Source: Nocardioides carbamazepini
Lineage (GTDB): Bacteria; Actinomycetota; Actinomycetes; Propionibacteriales; Nocardioidaceae
DNA length: 64,000 bases
Assembly: GCF_024614185.1 (NCBI RefSeq)
Contig: NZ_JAHTLF010000016.1
Location: forward strand, 62,001-126,000
Reading direction: 5' to 3'
Under the pieces are notes generated by a model. The model saw only the letters and a list, made by a program, of their open reading frames with translations, had not been told where the DNA came from and searched no databases. How positions within the stretch are numbered: position 1 is the stretch's first letter; the number at the start of each line of letters is the position of its first letter. Below, in pieces: positions 62,768 through 64,000 of the stretch. The position numbers were made by a program, and so were the translations under genes.

Positions 62768-64000
62768 TCAGTCCAGCGAGAGCCCTGCTGCCGGCGCGAT
62801 CCGGGACGCCCGCCGGGACGGGAGCACCGCGGCCACGAGACCGGCCAGGGCGGCGATCGCCACGACCAGGCCGAGCTGGCCCCACGGCAGGACCAGGCCG
62901 GCGCCGTCGATCGCGGGCTGGACCAGCGCGCGGATGGCGGTCCACGCGAAGGTCACGCCGAGCGCGGTGCCGAGCACGGTCGCGACGACCGACAGCAGGA
63001 CGGCCTCCGTAGCCAGCATCCGACGGACCTGGCGACGGGTCAGGCCGAGGGCCCGCAGCAGCGCGTGCTCACGGCCCCGTTCGAGGACCGAGAGCCCGAG
63101 CGTGTTGCCGATGCCGACGAGCGCGATCAGGACCGCGATGGCCAGCAGGCCCACGACACCGCCGGTGAGCACGTCGAGCTGCAGGTCGACGTACGACCGC
63201 TTGGCCAGTCCGTTCTCCACGCTCGCGTCGATCGGCGTGGCGACCGCCTCGACGGACCCGGCCAGGTCCGCGGGGTCCGCGTCGGCCTCCGCGCGCAACC
63301 AGACCGCCTGCGTGCCGGCGTCCGGCGCGAGCTGCTCGAGTGTCGTACGCCGGACCAGGGCGGCCTCGCCCCAGCCCTCGCCGCCGACGACCCGGAGCTC
63401 CCGGGTCGTGTCGCCGACGGTGACGGGAACGACGTCGCCGACCTCGATGCCGTCGCCGATCAGGTCCCAGGGGACCAGCACCTGCCGGGGGCCCGGGGTG
63501 GGGAGAGCGTCGTGCAGCACCTTCGCGTCGCCGTCGGTGCTGGCCGGGAGGAGGGGGAGCGGCGTGAGGTCCCCGATCCGGGCGAGCACGCCGGGGACCG
63601 GTACGGCGGCGACCACCCCGTCGACCGCGGCGAGCCGGTCGAGGGTGTCCGCCGGCAGCGGGCCTTCGGCGGTGACCGCGAGGTCGATCGGGTGTTGCTC
63701 GTCCATCTCGGCCGTGAGGGCGGAGCGGGAGCTCGCCATGCCGGTGAGCACCGCCGTCGTCAGGGTGACGCCGACGAGCAGCGAGGCGGCGGTGGCGGCG
63801 GTCCGCCGCGGGTTGCGCACGGCGTTGCCCGCGGCGAGGCGCCCGGCCGGTCCGAGCAGCCGCCGGGTGAGGGGCGTGGTCGAGCGGATCAGGGCGGGCA
63901 CCAGGATCGGCCCGAAGAGCAGCACGCCGAGGAACACCGCCGTGCCACCGACGGCGAGGGCGCCGACATTGGCGGTGGCGACGGCCGCGCCGAGGCCGAG
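62768..64000 (-). CDS. FtsX-like ABC transporter permease, 3' part (partial)
   Basis: The frame is open to the window edge, so the N-terminus is missing. The visible 410 residues hold one FtsX/MacB unit: an upstream helix pair, the junction GNAVRNPRRTAATAASLLVG, a large extracytoplasmic domain (about 230 residues) and three C-terminal helices with ALGLTRRQVRRMLATEAVLL. Such proteins have two units in actinobacteria, so another half is expected upstream. It moves lipids or lipoproteins, or opposes cell-wall stress. The matching ATPase must lie outside the window. Confidence 0.9.
   Translation of the reverse strand, partial: LGLGAAVATANVGALAVGGTAVFLGVLLFGPILVPALIRSTTPLTRRLLGPAGRLAAGNAVRNPRRTAATAASLLVGVTLTTAVLTGMASSRSALTAEMDEQHPIDLAVTAEGPLPADTLDRLAAVDGVVAAVPVPGVLARIGDLTPLPLLPASTDGDAKVLHDALPTPGPRQVLVPWDLIGDGIEVGDVVPVTVGDTTRELRVVGGEGWGEAALVRRTTLEQLAPDAGTQAVWLRAEADADPADLAGSVEAVATPIDASVENGLAKRSYVDLQLDVLTGGVVGLLAIAVLIALVGIGNTLGLSVLERGREHALLRALGLTRRQVRRMLATEAVLLSVVATVLGTALGVTFAWTAIRALVQPAIDGAGLVLPWGQLGLVVAIAALAGLVAAVLPSRRASRIAPAAGLSLD

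Overview
The window is very GC-rich, uses many GTG starts, and carries actinobacterial markers: a WhiB protein, a type VII secretion locus, a mycothiol-dependent isomerase relic, an IPATG surface-anchored protein, and the ponA2-whiB4-arsA neighbourhood known from mycobacteria. The gene order and family mix fit a member of the Nocardioidaceae (Nocardioides-like). This is inference from content only; the window has no 16S gene.

Layout. (1) 1-2.5 kb: a MarR regulator and a frameshifted relic of a conjugative coupling protein. (2) 1.3-18.1 kb: an inducible catabolic island. A FadR-type GntR regulator and a GTGA-coupled protein of unknown function are read leftward. A tight 13-gene operon is read rightward from a 12-bp palindrome: a DapA/NanA-family aldolase, a complete Opp/Dpp ABC importer, a Tat-exported sialidase-like propeller, an alpha/beta hydrolase, a fused amidohydrolase-MlrC enzyme, a D-threonine-aldolase/D-serine-dehydratase-like PLP enzyme, a class III aminotransferase, RidA and an SDR. 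Together they look like import and breakdown of an unusual amide or peptide containing D- or beta-amino acids. (3) 18.1-20.3 kb: a decayed mycothiol-dependent isomerase, then a KstD-like flavoprotein with a KstR-like operator. (4) 20.3-35.6 kb: a zinc-starvation (Zur) island with three matches to the TGAnAAnnnTTnTCA box. It encodes an anchored-repeat metal ABC transporter with four proteins sharing the choice-of-anchor-M fold, a UPF0718 permease with a DUF1980 partner, cysteine-free L36, L32, L31, L28, L33 and S14 paralogues, a degenerate CobW protein inside the ribosomal operon, a canonical CobW GTPase, and a His-rich YibE/F membrane protein. A 96-bp inverted repeat closes it. (5) 35.6-46.4 kb: a compact type VII secretion locus (EccC, two EccD-type proteins, two Esx proteins, EccB, mycosin). 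(6) 46.5-55.7 kb: housekeeping genes: tRNA-Ser, SRP RNA, a methyltransferase, dnaX, ybaB, recR, a DUF5063 protein, lysC and asd. (7) 55.8-64 kb: tRNA-Pro, a metallophosphoesterase, a YqeY-like protein, PonA2, WhiB4, two ArsA-like ATPases and the 3' part of an FtsX-like permease.

The two most unusual parts are the zinc island and the catabolic operon. The zinc island links zinc scavenging at the envelope (repeated HxH-W-x-F motifs), zinc sparing in the ribosome and two COG0523-type proteins under one predicted regulator. The catabolic operon holds a single-polypeptide fusion of two metallohydrolases. No CRISPR array, intact insertion sequence or replication origin was seen.
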